DNA of 64,000 nt, taken from NCBI RefSeq assembly GCF_039655865.1, contig NZ_JBBYXL010000005.1:62001-126000 (forward strand), given 5' to 3'. A program made the translations under genes and the position numbers. The DNA is from Prosthecobacter sp. SYSU 5D2 (GTDB lineage Bacteria > Verrucomicrobiota > Verrucomicrobiia > Verrucomicrobiales > Verrucomicrobiaceae). Of the stretch, positions 44,318 through 52,660 are shown in pieces (position 1 is the stretch's first letter; each line of letters begins with the position of its first letter). Under the pieces are notes generated by a model that made no database searches, was not told the DNA's origin, and saw nothing but the letters and a program-made list of their open reading frames with translations.

Positions 44318-45345
44318 TGATGAATGCCGCCAACCCATCCTCCGACCCTCTGGACATGAATGTCAAAGGTGACCTTGCCGATCCGCATGAGCCGCATTGG
44401 ATCAGCCGCTCCGCTTTTCAAATTTTGGTTTTTATCCTGGCTGGCATCCATGCAGTACTCTTTGCCGCGCTTTATTATGAAAATTGGTGGCTGGCTGTGC
44501 CAGTGATCCTGCTGGCCGGTCATTTTATGCATGGCGTCTTGATCGGTTTTCACGAAGCATCCCATGGCCTGCTGAGAAAAAACCGCACGTTCAATGAATT
44601 TGACGGCGTCCTGATCGGCACACTCGGCCTCTTCAGCTTTACCCTGTACCGGGTCGTGCATCAAAAACATCACATGTATCTGGCCACAGAAAAAGATGAA
44701 GAGCTATGGCCCTTCAATGACCCCAGCAAGCCCCGCTGGTTCCGCTGCACGGCGGCGTTTCTGGAGCTGACGGTGAGCCTCTTCTCCACCCCCTATTTGT
44801 TTTTGCGCTGCTTTTTTGCCAAGGACACCACTATCCGCAGCCCGCGTGTGCGCAAGCGCATCTGGAAGGAACTCATCGGCACGGTGGTCTTCTGGACCCT
44901 TGTCGTGAGTATTGTTGCCTGGTTCGACCTGTGGAAGTACTTCCTCTGCATGTACCTGATCCCGGCCATGCTGGCGGCGAATCTGCAAAGCTGGCGCAAA
45001 TATGTGGAGCACGTAGGGTTGCGCGGTACTAGTGCCACCGGGGCCACCCGCAGCATCGTCAGCGAAGGCCTGGCCGGCCGCCTGCTGGCCTTTAGCCTGC
45101 TGCATGAGCCTTTCCATGGTCTGCACCACCGCCATGCCGGATGGCACCATTATGAACTCCCGGCTCACGCTCCCGAGCTTAATCCCCAAACCCCGGAAGA
45201 AACCACTCCGTATCCGAATTATCGCTCAGCGGTGATGGATCTCCTGCGTTGTCTTGCAGACCCCAAAGTGGGTCCCCAATGGTATCGCAATGAAACATCG
45301 GCCCAGCCATCCCCCTCCCCTGCTGCGAATACCCTGACGGCCTAA
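44317..45345 (+). CDS. Membrane fatty-acid desaturase
   Basis: A 342-residue integral membrane protein of the desaturase/hydroxylase superfamily. Three His boxes are visible: HEASH, HQKHH and HGLHHRHAGWHH. Several hydrophobic helices occur (for example AFQILVFILAGIHAVLF, LIGTLGLFSF). It uses a di-iron site, oxygen and an electron donor to desaturate or hydroxylate acyl chains at the membrane. The start overlaps the C-domain stop (ATG 44317 within TGATG). Its presence suggests the polyketide lipid, or its partner acyl chain, is oxidised after transfer. Carotenoid- or sphingolipid-type substrates are alternatives. Confidence 0.88.
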   Translation: MMNAANPSSDPLDMNVKGDLADPHEPHWISRSAFQILVFILAGIHAVLFAALYYENWWLAVPVILLAGHFMHGVLIGFHEASHGLLRKNRTFNEFDGVLIGTLGLFSFTLYRVVHQKHHMYLATEKDEELWPFNDPSKPRWFRCTAAFLELTVSLFSTPYLFLRCFFAKDTTIRSPRVRKRIWKELIGTVVFWTLVVSIVAWFDLWKYFLCMYLIPAMLAANLQSWRKYVEHVGLRGTSATGATRSIVSEGLAGRLLAFSLLHEPFHGLHHRHAGWHHYELPAHAPELNPQTPEETTPYPNYRSAVMDLLRCLADPKVGPQWYRNETSAQPSPSPAANTLTA

Positions 45346-45382
45346 TCTGGACATAACTGTCAGTAACCGTCGTTATACACGC

Positions 45383-46138
45383 ATGAATTTCCTCCCCCGT
45401 CCCGCCGCCCCAAACCCGGCCTCCGATACGCCGGTCTATGAGGCGCTGGATCTAAAAAAAGAATACGACGGCGGCCAGGTCCAGGCCCTGCGCGGAGTGA
45501 GTTTTAATGTCAATGCGGGTGAGTTTGTGGCCATCACCGGCCCCAGCGGCTGTGGGAAAAGTACCCTGCTCCAGATGCTCGGGGCTCTGGACCGCCCCTC
45601 TTCAGGCACCCTGAATTACCGGGGGAAATCCCTGCCGAATGATGTGGAGCCTTCCGCCTACCGAGCCCACCAAATCGGCTTCATCTTCCAGGCCTTTCAT
45701 CTCCTGCCAACGTGCACCGCTGTCGAAAATGTGCAGATCCCCATGTTCGAAGGAAAGCTGGGCATGAAACAGCGCCGCGAGCGTGCGGTGGAATTGCTGG
45801 AGCAGGTCGGCCTTGGCCACCGGCTGGATCATTATCCCGGCAAGCTCTCCGGCGGTGAAAGGCAGCGCGTAGCCATCGCCCGCAGCCTGGCCAATGCTCC
45901 CTCCGTCCTTCTCGCGGACGAGCCCACCGGCAATCTGGACAGCACCAATGCCACCCATGTGCTGGACCTCCTGGTGAAGCTGCATGAGGTGCAAAAGATG
46001 ACCCTCATCATGGTCACCCATGACATGGAAATCGCCCGCATGGCCGGACGCACCCTCCTCATGAAGGATGGTCACATCATCTCCAACGGCCTCAACAAGA
46101 GCGCCTCATCCCCCAATTCCGAAGCTGCTGCCGTATGA
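45383..46138 (+). CDS. ABC transporter ATPase, LolD/MacB type
   Basis: A 251-residue ATPase. Walker A is GPSGCGKSTLLQMLGALDRP, the Q-loop lies in IGFIFQAFHLLPTCTAVENV, the signature is LSGGERQRVAIARSLA, Walker B is VLLADEPTGNLDS, and the H-loop lies in IMVTHDMEIARM. The 'ADEPTGNLD' stretch and Q-loop are typical of the LolD/MacB/FtsE branch that pairs with FtsX-type permeases. Its stop overlaps the permease start by 4 bp (ATGA), so the two form one transporter. Given the cluster, the substrate is probably the lipid product. Confidence 0.92.
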   Translation: MNFLPRPAAPNPASDTPVYEALDLKKEYDGGQVQALRGVSFNVNAGEFVAITGPSGCGKSTLLQMLGALDRPSSGTLNYRGKSLPNDVEPSAYRAHQIGFIFQAFHLLPTCTAVENVQIPMFEGKLGMKQRRERAVELLEQVGLGHRLDHYPGKLSGGERQRVAIARSLANAPSVLLADEPTGNLDSTNATHVLDLLVKLHEVQKMTLIMVTHDMEIARMAGRTLLMKDGHIISNGLNKSASSPNSEAAAV

Positions 46139-47250
46139 CTTTCTTTTCCATTGTCGTACGCGGCCTATTGCGCCGCCCAGTGCGCACCGCCCTCACCCTG
46201 GTGGGCATCTCCCTGGGCATCGCCGCCGTGGTTGCCCTCGTGGGCCTCTCGGAAGGTTTTGAAAAAAGCTGGCAGACAGGCCTCAAGGTGCGCGGCACCG
46301 ACATCGTTGTCAGCAACATGGGCGGTGCCATGGTGCCCAAGCCCTTCAGCCCCCTCATCCGCGACCGTGTGGCCAAGATCCCCCAGGTGGCTGAGACCTG
46401 CATGCTCATGGTGGAGCTGATGAGTGTGGAGGAGGCGGAAATGATCATGGTCTCCGCCCGCGAATGGGGCGGCTTCACCTGGGACAATCTGGAGATCCTT
46501 TCCGGACGGCTGCCCAACGATGCCACCGAACAGGCCGCCGTCCTGGGGCAGACCGCCGCAGAAGTCTTGAAGAAAAAAGTCGGCGATACCCTCCAGATCG
46601 AAGCCACCGAGCTCACCGTCGTTGGTATCGTCAATGGCGGCGCACTTGTCGAAGACGGCTCCATCATCCTGGCCCTGCCCGTCCTTCAGACCATCATGTC
46701 CAGCGAGGACAAGATCAACGTCATTGATGTCCGCGCCGTGCCCGGCCTCACTGAGGAACAGTTGGATGACCTGAGCAAACGCATCACCGATGCCATCCCA
46801 GAAATCCGCGCCGTCTCCGTGGCCCACCACTTCAACAACAGCCAGGGTTTCAAAATGATCCGCGCCATGAGCTGGGGCACCTCCCTCCTGGCCGTGCTGG
46901 TGGGTGTGCTCGGTGTGATGAACACCATGCTAATGACCGTTTTTGAACGGAAGCAGGAAATCTGCGTGCTCCTGGCCATCGGCTGGAAGCGCGGCCGCAT
47001 CGTCCGCATGGTGCTGCTGGAATCTGCCATCCTCGGCTTTGCGGGAGGCGTCTGTGGCATCCTTTTAGGCGTTATCGGGGTCAAGGCCATGCAGTCCACG
47101 CCAGCCCTCCGCGGCCTCCTGGAGGCAGACGTGGGTGCTCCCCTGCTCCTGACCGCCCTGCTCATCTCCGTGCTAGTTGGCGTGCTCAGCGGCCTCTACC
47201 CAGCGTGGCGCAGCTCCCGCCTTAACCCGGCCGCGGCTCTTAACGGCTGA
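46135..47250 (+). CDS. FtsX/MacB-type ABC permease
   Basis: A 371-residue inner-membrane protein. TM1 is near residues 14-36 (PVRTALTLVGISLGIAAVVAL). A MacB-like periplasmic domain follows (about 40-245), then three C-terminal helices (TSLLAVLVGVLGVMNTMLMT, ILGFAGGVCGILLGVIGVKA, LLTALLISVLVGVLSGLYPA). This is the mechanotransmission architecture of MacB and LolC/E. Such permeases extract lipids or drugs from the inner membrane rather than pump across it. It is coupled to the ATPase gene and followed 54 bp later by a LolA-like protein gene. Confidence 0.9.
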   Translation: MTFFSIVVRGLLRRPVRTALTLVGISLGIAAVVALVGLSEGFEKSWQTGLKVRGTDIVVSNMGGAMVPKPFSPLIRDRVAKIPQVAETCMLMVELMSVEEAEMIMVSAREWGGFTWDNLEILSGRLPNDATEQAAVLGQTAAEVLKKKVGDTLQIEATELTVVGIVNGGALVEDGSIILALPVLQTIMSSEDKINVIDVRAVPGLTEEQLDDLSKRITDAIPEIRAVSVAHHFNNSQGFKMIRAMSWGTSLLAVLVGVLGVMNTMLMTVFERKQEICVLLAIGWKRGRIVRMVLLESAILGFAGGVCGILLGVIGVKAMQSTPALRGLLEADVGAPLLLTALLISVLVGVLSGLYPAWRSSRLNPAAALNG

Positions 47251-47304
47251 ACCGGCCACGCATTCTTTGCGTACAAATTGCCGTCCCCATACGAATCCTT
47301 TGTC

Positions 47305-48105
47305 ATGAAACGCCGCTCCGCCCTTTTTACCCCCTTGGCCGCAGCCCTGACTCTGCTCGCGTCCTTTGGCCCTTCCCTTCACGCCGCTGACGGTCCTGCC
47401 CTCACCGCCGCAGACCTGGCCTCGCGCATGAATGCCATCCGCGTGGACGGCACCTCCTTTGTGCGCCTGCGCATGGAGATCAATGGCGGTGGCTCCATCC
47501 AGATCCAGGCCAAACAACGCATGACCCAAGGTGGCTCAGATGTGGTGTACCAGATCCTCTTCCCCAAGGAACGCAAAGGTGAATCCGTCCTGCTGCGCAA
47601 ACCCTCCTCCGGTGCTGCCACAGGCACCGTTTACCTTCCGCCCGATACACTCAAGCCCCTCACCGCCGCTGAGATGAAAAACGGTCTCTTCGGCAGCGAC
47701 CTCACCCATGAGGATGTCATGGAAAACTTCTTCGCCTGGAGCCAGCAGACCTTGGTCGGCACCGAGGACATTGGCCGCATCTCCTGCCAGATCCTTGAGT
47801 CCAAACCCTCCGTCTCCGACCGCTCCAGCTATGCCTCTGTCCGCACCTGGATTGATCCCCGGCGCATGGTGCCAATGCGCGTGGAAAAGAACAATGCCTC
47901 CGGCTCCGTGCTCGTCCGCATTGAGACGCTAAGCGTGGCCAAGGACGATCTTGGCCGCGAGGTTCCTTCCAGTGTCCACATTGCCCGCGCCGGCATCACT
48001 GGCAAAGGCACCACGCTGGACGGCTCCCGCATCAAGCATGGCGTGACATTGACCGATGCGGACTTCACTCCAGACGCTTTAAAGTCGCTATCGGCTCCCA
48101 AATAA
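47305..48105 (+). CDS. LolA-like outer-membrane lipoprotein-sorting protein
   Basis: A 266-residue exported protein from ATG 47305. The signal peptide is about residues 1-28 (RRSALFTPLAAALTLLASFG). The mature part follows the LolA/LolB-like beta-sandwich family: RLRMEINGGGSIQIQAKQRM, YQILFPKERKGESVLLRKPS, ILESKPSVSD, RTWIDPRRMVPMRVEKNN and VHIARAG. Members carry lipid-linked cargo across the periplasm. Together with the LolD/MacB-type ABC pair it forms a likely export line for the cluster's lipid. Cargo identity is inference. The in-frame ATG at 47278 is a poor alternative start. Confidence 0.85.
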   Translation: MKRRSALFTPLAAALTLLASFGPSLHAADGPALTAADLASRMNAIRVDGTSFVRLRMEINGGGSIQIQAKQRMTQGGSDVVYQILFPKERKGESVLLRKPSSGAATGTVYLPPDTLKPLTAAEMKNGLFGSDLTHEDVMENFFAWSQQTLVGTEDIGRISCQILESKPSVSDRSSYASVRTWIDPRRMVPMRVEKNNASGSVLVRIETLSVAKDDLGREVPSSVHIARAGITGKGTTLDGSRIKHGVTLTDADFTPDALKSLSAPK

Positions 48106-48109
48106 ACGA

Positions 48110-48709
48110 ATGGACCTGTTTACCCCGGATCCCGGGCAGAATCTTTTGCCCTGCGATGGCATCGTCAACTACCACGGGCCCGTCTTCAGCCCGGAGGAAG
48201 CCCAGGAACTGAATGCTGCACTGATGCAAAACATCATGTGGCAAAACGATGAAGTCGTCCTCTTCGGCAAGCGCATCATCACCTCCCGAAAAGTGGCCTG
48301 GCATGCTGACAACGGCCTAACTTATTCTTATTCTGGAAGCATCAAACAGGCTCATCCCTGGACCCCGGCACTGATCCAGATCAAGGACACCATCCAGCAA
48401 ATCAGCGGAGCCGTTTACAACGCCTGCCTGCTCAACCTCTACCACGATGGCAGTGAAGGCATGGGCTGGCACAGTGACGATGAAAAATCCATTGTTCCCG
48501 CCTCAGCCATCGCCTCCGTCAGTTTTGGTGCGGAACGCAAATTTTCCTTCAAGCACAAACGCAAGCCTGAGGCATTGTCCCTCCTGCTTGAAGACGGCAG
48601 CCTGCTGGTCATGAAAGGCAGCACTCAGACTCACTGGTTGCACAGCCTGCCCAAATCCAAAAAGGTGACCCAACCAAGGATCAACCTGACCTTTCGGAGC
48701 ATGCTCTGA
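48110..48709 (+). CDS. AlkB-like Fe(II)/2-oxoglutarate dioxygenase
   Basis: A 199-residue AlkB-family dioxygenase. The iron ligands are in EGMGWHSDDEKS (His and Asp of HxD) and in THWLHSLPKSKK (distal His). The 2-oxoglutarate-binding Arg lies in TQPRINLTFRSM. NLYHDGSEGMGWH is the nucleotide-recognition-lid region typical of AlkB. It repairs alkylated bases in DNA or RNA by oxidative demethylation. It starts only 4 bp after the LolA-like stop, so it may be read in the same transcript, but a role in the lipid cluster is unlikely. Confidence 0.88.
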   Translation: MDLFTPDPGQNLLPCDGIVNYHGPVFSPEEAQELNAALMQNIMWQNDEVVLFGKRIITSRKVAWHADNGLTYSYSGSIKQAHPWTPALIQIKDTIQQISGAVYNACLLNLYHDGSEGMGWHSDDEKSIVPASAIASVSFGAERKFSFKHKRKPEALSLLLEDGSLLVMKGSTQTHWLHSLPKSKKVTQPRINLTFRSML

Positions 48710-48762
48710 ATAAGCAAGGCGTGAGGGCATCCCCGCCCTCATCAGACCGCATACCGCCAGCA

Positions 48763-49236
48763 TCAGGCCGGCGGACTGACCTGTCCGTTGTCAATTTCCC
48801 CGCGCCAGCCTTCAGCAATCGTCGTGCGCTTTTCCATCGTGTCTTTGAAGCGCTGGAGATCCCCCTGCACTTTTAGGGATACAAGGCCCAGCACATCCCC
48901 CACTTTTTCCAAAGTGCCTTCAGGCTCATAATTCAGGATCAGCGTGACCAGGGTGCGCTCAGGTTCCAGGGCTTCAAAAAGCACCATGCCGTTGTTCACC
49001 GCCCCGCTGGTGCTGTGCCAGGCGATCCGGCTGTCCGGCACCTGCTCCACGATGTCTGCTTCCCAGGTTTTGATAATGCCGGCGATTTCCACATGCCAGA
49101 TCAGCCGTTTTTCATTCACCTGCCGCACCGATTTCACACCTTCCATGAAAAGCGGAAAGCTCTCAAATTGTGTCCACAGATTATACACTGAGCGGATGGG
49201 CTGATCCACTTCGATAGACTTTTCGATGGTTTCCAT
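48763..49236 (-). CDS. SRPBCC (polyketide cyclase/START-like) family protein
   Basis: A 157-residue protein of the SRPBCC superfamily (CYC2-like). Motifs: TIEKSIEVDQPIRSVYNLWT at the N-terminus, QFESFPLFMEGVKSVRQVNE, RLIWHVEIAGIIKTWEADIV, and RTLVTLILNYEPEGTL. This branch resembles the 'cyclase/dehydrase' proteins found beside osmotic-stress genes. Binding a hydrophobic ligand is likely, the ligand is unknown. Although close to the PKS cluster, it faces the other way, so a link is speculative. It is separated from the fusion gene that follows by about 90 bp. Confidence 0.78.
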   Translation of the reverse strand: METIEKSIEVDQPIRSVYNLWTQFESFPLFMEGVKSVRQVNEKRLIWHVEIAGIIKTWEADIVEQVPDSRIAWHSTSGAVNNGMVLFEALEPERTLVTLILNYEPEGTLEKVGDVLGLVSLKVQGDLQRFKDTMEKRTTIAEGWRGEIDNGQVSPPA

Positions 49237-49323
49237 GGCGGTGTCATTTGGAGGTTAGGCGCAGGTTAGTGCGCTGATTCTGCCAAAGGATTCGCTTCCC
49301 CACCTAATTTTGGCCCCCATTAC

Positions 49324-50856
49324 TTACTCCCCCACCAGCCTCGAACCAAAGTGCCACAGCGGCCCGATGACAAACCAGACCATATAGCTCAGGGCCAGCA
49401 CCAGCAGCCCGTCCATCCTCCCTTCACGCGGTTCGCGGACCTGCCGGAGCAGCTGCCATCCCAGTGCCAGTGCATGTCCCAGAATGGCCATCGTTACCAC
49501 CAGCGGAGCTTCCCTGGCAAACAGCATCAGCTGCACCGCTGCCGCCAGTCCCGTGCAGGCACACGCCACCATCGCTGCCGCCCGCCTACCCAGCCCGACT
49601 GCCAGCGTGCGTTTTCCCACCGCCAAGTCCGCCTCGTAGTCTGGAAAACCCGCCAGGATGATGGAAGGCAGAATGGCCAGAAACATCGGGGCAATGAACC
49701 GCCACGGTATCTCATCCCCCACACTGCCACCTTGGGAAACATAGCCCACCATCACCACGAGGGCACTGTGCGTGAAGGCAACGATCAGCTCTCCGAAACC
49801 ACGATACACCAGCTTCATCGGCGGTGCGGTATAACCAATCCCCATGATGCCGCCCAAGAGCAGCAAGGCACTCATTTCCAAGCCCGCGCCCGGTGTCATC
49901 ATCCATAAACATCCGGCCAAAACGACCAGTCCGGCCATCACCATCAAGCGCGCCCGCTTCACCTCCGCCACGGTCAGATGCCCGTCCACCAGCATCCGCG
50001 AGCCACCAGTCATGGGTCCGCTGTTGGCATTCGCTGTGTCCGTTTTCAGATCGTGGATTTCATTGGTCAGCACCGTGATGAATTCCAGCGCGGCAGCCCC
50101 CAGCAGAGCCACTGCCAGTACCGCCCACGACCTCTGCTCCGGATAAGCGCTCATCCCCGCCAGACCACCTGCCGTGACAGCCATGGCCGGAAAGCCATAA
50201 AACTGCAAACGCGCAATGCGTAACCAGTTTTTAAACCTCACCATGGGCCGGGTGTAAAACTGATGCTCCAGACTTTTGCCAGCCATCTTGCTCTCCGCCA
50301 GCCACCCTGACCTCCTCTCTGCCGTGGAAGTTCTTATCGGTCCGAAGAGAATCACCTGCGTAGGTCCTATACCGCAAAAGCCCAGGGTCGCATCCCGCAA
50401 CGCCCGCACTGCCGGTGATCCCAGCAGCCAGCGGAAAATAAAGTGTGGCGTATCCAGGGTCAGAATGATCGTTGCCGTCCGCCCTTTCAGCAGTCCTTCC
50501 CAGCCTCCGTCAGGCCTTTCAGCAAAGGCGAATCCCGGCTTCAGCACCCGGTCCAGCCAGCCCTTAAGCAGTGCAGGCATCGTGCCCCACCACACCGGGC
50601 ACACCACCGTCACATGCGTGGCCCAGGTCAGGCAGCCCTGGCTGGTCACCACATCTCCTTCCAGTTCCTGCCCCACCTCATCCCTGTCAAAGGCGAGATC
50701 CCGCAAGGCCAGAAACCTCACCTCCTGCCCGCATTCCCCCGCCCCGTTGTAAAAAGCTTCTGCCAGGCTGTGGCACAGGCTGTCTGCCCGTGGATGTCCG
50801 TCTATAACCAGCACCCGCTGAGGCCCTCTGGCCGGATGGCGTGACGTTTCAGACAT
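49324..50856 (-). CDS. Fusion of flavodoxin-fold quinone reductase and UbiA prenyltransferase
   Basis: A 510-residue two-part protein. Residues about 13-195 are a flavodoxin-like NAD(P)H:quinone oxidoreductase (RVLVIDGHPRADSLCHSL, VVCPVWWGTMPALLKGWLDR, FAFAERPDGGWEGLLKGRT). Residues about 205-505 are a UbiA-family membrane prenyltransferase with eight to nine helices. The two Asp motifs are NEIHDLKTD (Asp269, Asp273) and PDYEADLAVGK. A quinone-reducing domain joined to a prenyltransferase suggests making and reducing a prenylated quinone on one chain. The frame is continuous across the junction, so this is not two adjacent genes. Substrate and order of steps are inferred. Confidence 0.88.
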   Translation of the reverse strand: MSETSRHPARGPQRVLVIDGHPRADSLCHSLAEAFYNGAGECGQEVRFLALRDLAFDRDEVGQELEGDVVTSQGCLTWATHVTVVCPVWWGTMPALLKGWLDRVLKPGFAFAERPDGGWEGLLKGRTATIILTLDTPHFIFRWLLGSPAVRALRDATLGFCGIGPTQVILFGPIRTSTAERRSGWLAESKMAGKSLEHQFYTRPMVRFKNWLRIARLQFYGFPAMAVTAGGLAGMSAYPEQRSWAVLAVALLGAAALEFITVLTNEIHDLKTDTANANSGPMTGGSRMLVDGHLTVAEVKRARLMVMAGLVVLAGCLWMMTPGAGLEMSALLLLGGIMGIGYTAPPMKLVYRGFGELIVAFTHSALVVMVGYVSQGGSVGDEIPWRFIAPMFLAILPSIILAGFPDYEADLAVGKRTLAVGLGRRAAAMVACACTGLAAAVQLMLFAREAPLVVTMAILGHALALGWQLLRQVREPREGRMDGLLVLALSYMVWFVIGPLWHFGSRLVGE

Positions 50857-50872
50857 GGGGAAAACAGGTGAT

Positions 50873-50906
50873 AAAAAATCCCGAAGGGCGTTTCCACCCT
50901 CCGGGA
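50873..50906 (-). terminator. Rho-independent terminator of the glycine-zipper protein gene
   Basis: Stem TCCCGaAGGG (50879-50888) with CCCTcCGGGA (50897-50906), with one internal mismatch, preceded on the plus strand by six A (six T on the minus strand). It sits between the glycine-zipper gene and the fusion gene. Confidence 0.78.
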
Positions 50907-50925
50907 GATCTGTGTTTATCGAATG

Positions 50926-51471
50926 TTAGACCAGGGGATAGACCACCGGCTCATCCTTCACTTCGCCCGGCTTGCGGCCGGCACGGTCCCACGCTGCGCG
51001 GGAGGCGGCCTTGGCCTTCTCCCATTCCAGCTTGGATGTGCCACGGGACTCATTGTAGTCACGCTCCAGCTCGGCCTGGGCCGCGTCGAAGTCCCGCCCT
51101 TCTGCTGCATGCTTACCGTATCCGGTATAACCCGTACGATAAGCAGGCGCATAGTCGTCATACGTCAGATCTTTGTCATAATAGGCCTCATTCTGGTAGC
51201 GGTCACGCCAGTAGGCTTCCTCCGCGGTCGGGTCAATGGCCTCTGCCACGCCCTTGCCGATCAGCCCGCCGGCCACCGCTCCGACAGCCGCGCCCACAGC
51301 AGCGCCCACAGGCCCTGCCGCCATGCCGATGGCAGCTCCCGTCGCTCCGGCTGTGGCCGCACCTACGCCCACACCTACAGGGTGGGCTCCAGGTGCTCCG
51401 CTGATGGGATCACGGTTTTCATCTTTGTTCTCGATAACAGGTTTAACAGTAGGTTGGGTAATTGTACTCAT
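50926..51471 (-). CDS. Glycine-zipper protein, hypothetical
   Basis: A 181-residue protein with a central Gly/Ala-rich stretch (residues about 33-75: ATAGATGAAIGMAAGPVGAA, AVGAVAGGLIGKGV) fitting a glycine-zipper membrane segment. The remainder is soluble and rich in Tyr and Asp/Glu (PTAEEAYWRDRYQNEAYYDK). No signal peptide is clear. The same layout occurs in uncharacterised proteins of several phyla, so it is probably a real family. Function is unknown. It might be a membrane-associated stress protein. Confidence 0.7.
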   Translation of the reverse strand: MSTITQPTVKPVIENKDENRDPISGAPGAHPVGVGVGAATAGATGAAIGMAAGPVGAAVGAAVGAVAGGLIGKGVAEAIDPTAEEAYWRDRYQNEAYYDKDLTYDDYAPAYRTGYTGYGKHAAEGRDFDAAQAELERDYNESRGTSKLEWEKAKAASRAAWDRAGRKPGEVKDEPVVYPLV

Positions 51472-51561
51472 AACAACCGGTATTCGCCCCGGCGGTTTGA
51501 GCTGCGCGTGTATGAATCCTTTTCATTCTTCCGTTACGCCCCCGACTAACGCCGTTGTGCT

Positions 51562-52278
51562 TCATCGCACCTGCAAAGCCGCCACTTCATTTTCCTGCAA
51601 ATGCCGCCACTTCCCCTTAGCCAGATCTCCCAAAACCAGGCTGCCGATGGATACCCGCACCAGCCTCATCACCTCGATTCCATGCGCATCCAAAATACGC
51701 CGGATGTGCCGGTTGCGCCCCTCATCCAAAGTCACGTCTAACCAACTGTTCTTCACACCGATGCGCAGCACGGAGACCTTGCGCATCCGCAGTTTCTCCC
51801 CGCCATCCACCACCCCGTCACGGAGGCGCTGCAGCAGTTCATCATCCACCAGCCGCGCCACCTGCACATGATAGTTCTTTACCAAATGGGTTTCAGGATC
51901 CGTGATGCCATGCGCCCAGGCATTGTCATTGCTGAAAAGCAGCAGCCCTTCACTTGCCTTGTCCAGCCTGCCCACCGGCGACAGGTGCGGCAGTCCGGCT
52001 CCTTCAAAGCAGTCGTAAACCGTCGCCCGTCCCTCCTCATCGCTGGCCGTGGTGACCAGTCCGCGCGGTTTGTTCAGCATCACATACACCCGCTTCGCTG
52101 CCGCGACGGAGGCTCCCTGCACCTGTACCACATCCCGCTCCAGCAGCACCGGCTGCTCCGGATCCCGGCAGATGCGCCCGTTCAGCATCACCTGTCCCGC
52201 CCGGATGAGTGCAAAACCCTGGCTGCGGGAGCAGTGTCCCAACTTGGAAAGAGCACGGGCCAGTCCGGTGCGTGTCAT
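51562..52278 (-). CDS. Pseudouridine synthase, RsuA/RluB/E/F family
   Basis: A 238-residue enzyme from MTRTGLARALSKL (ATG 52278; a further ATG lies 3 codons upstream at 52287). The N-terminal S4 domain (LGHCSRSQGFALIRAGQVML) is followed by the catalytic motif GRLDKASEGLLLFSND, with Asp as the nucleophile, and NRHIRRILDAHGIEVMRLVR near the C-terminus. It isomerises uridine in rRNA. Assignment to a specific site (RsuA, RluB, RluE, RluF) is not possible from sequence alone. It precedes rpmA/rplU on the same strand, but a terminator separates it. Confidence 0.88.
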   Translation of the reverse strand: MTRTGLARALSKLGHCSRSQGFALIRAGQVMLNGRICRDPEQPVLLERDVVQVQGASVAAAKRVYVMLNKPRGLVTTASDEEGRATVYDCFEGAGLPHLSPVGRLDKASEGLLLFSNDNAWAHGITDPETHLVKNYHVQVARLVDDELLQRLRDGVVDGGEKLRMRKVSVLRIGVKNSWLDVTLDEGRNRHIRRILDAHGIEVMRLVRVSIGSLVLGDLAKGKWRHLQENEVAALQVR

Positions 52279-52306
52279 GGAGTGCAATCAGGAGAGCCAG
52301 TATCAA

Positions 52307-52340
52307 CAAAAAAAGGCGGGCTCACAATGGAGCCCGCCCG
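52307..52340 (-). terminator. Rho-independent terminator of the rplU-rpmA operon
   Basis: Nine-base-pair stem GGCGGGCTC (52315-52323) with GAGCCCGCC (52330-52338), followed on the minus strand by a run of seven T. It lies 28 bp after the rpmA stop. Confidence 0.87.
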
Positions 52341-52365
52341 GGATCAACAAAAAATGCGGTATTGA

Positions 52366-52623
52366 TCAGGCCTGAAGAGCAGCCTCATCAATGTTGACCC
52401 GACGACCATCTTTGTCGAAACGAACACGCCCGGCGACCAGGGCGAAAAGGGTGTGGTCACGGCCGATGCCGACATTCGCGCCAGGGACCCACTTGGTGCC
52501 GCGCTGGCGGATGATGATGTTGCCGGAGATGACGCTCTCACCACCGTACTTTTTCACGCCGAGACGCTTGCTGTTGCTGTCGCGACCGTTTTTAACACTA
52601 CCTTGACCTTTCTTATGAGCCAT
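52366..52623 (-). CDS. rpmA: 50S ribosomal protein L27
   Basis: An 85-residue L27 with [20 protein letters not shown] at the N-terminus and [33 protein letters not shown] after it. The N-terminus reaches the peptidyl-transferase centre. A strong Shine-Dalgarno (AAGGAGG about 8 nt upstream) is present, unlike most genes here. It follows rplU by 37 bp in the usual order rplU-rpmA. Confidence 0.95.
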   Translation of the reverse strand: MAHKKGQGSVKNGRDSNSKRLGVKKYGGESVISGNIIIRQRGTKWVPGANVGIGRDHTLFALVAGRVRFDKDGRRVNIDEAALQA

Positions 52624-52660
52624 AAAATATTCCTCCTTGGGGGGGTGAACTGTTTGAAAA

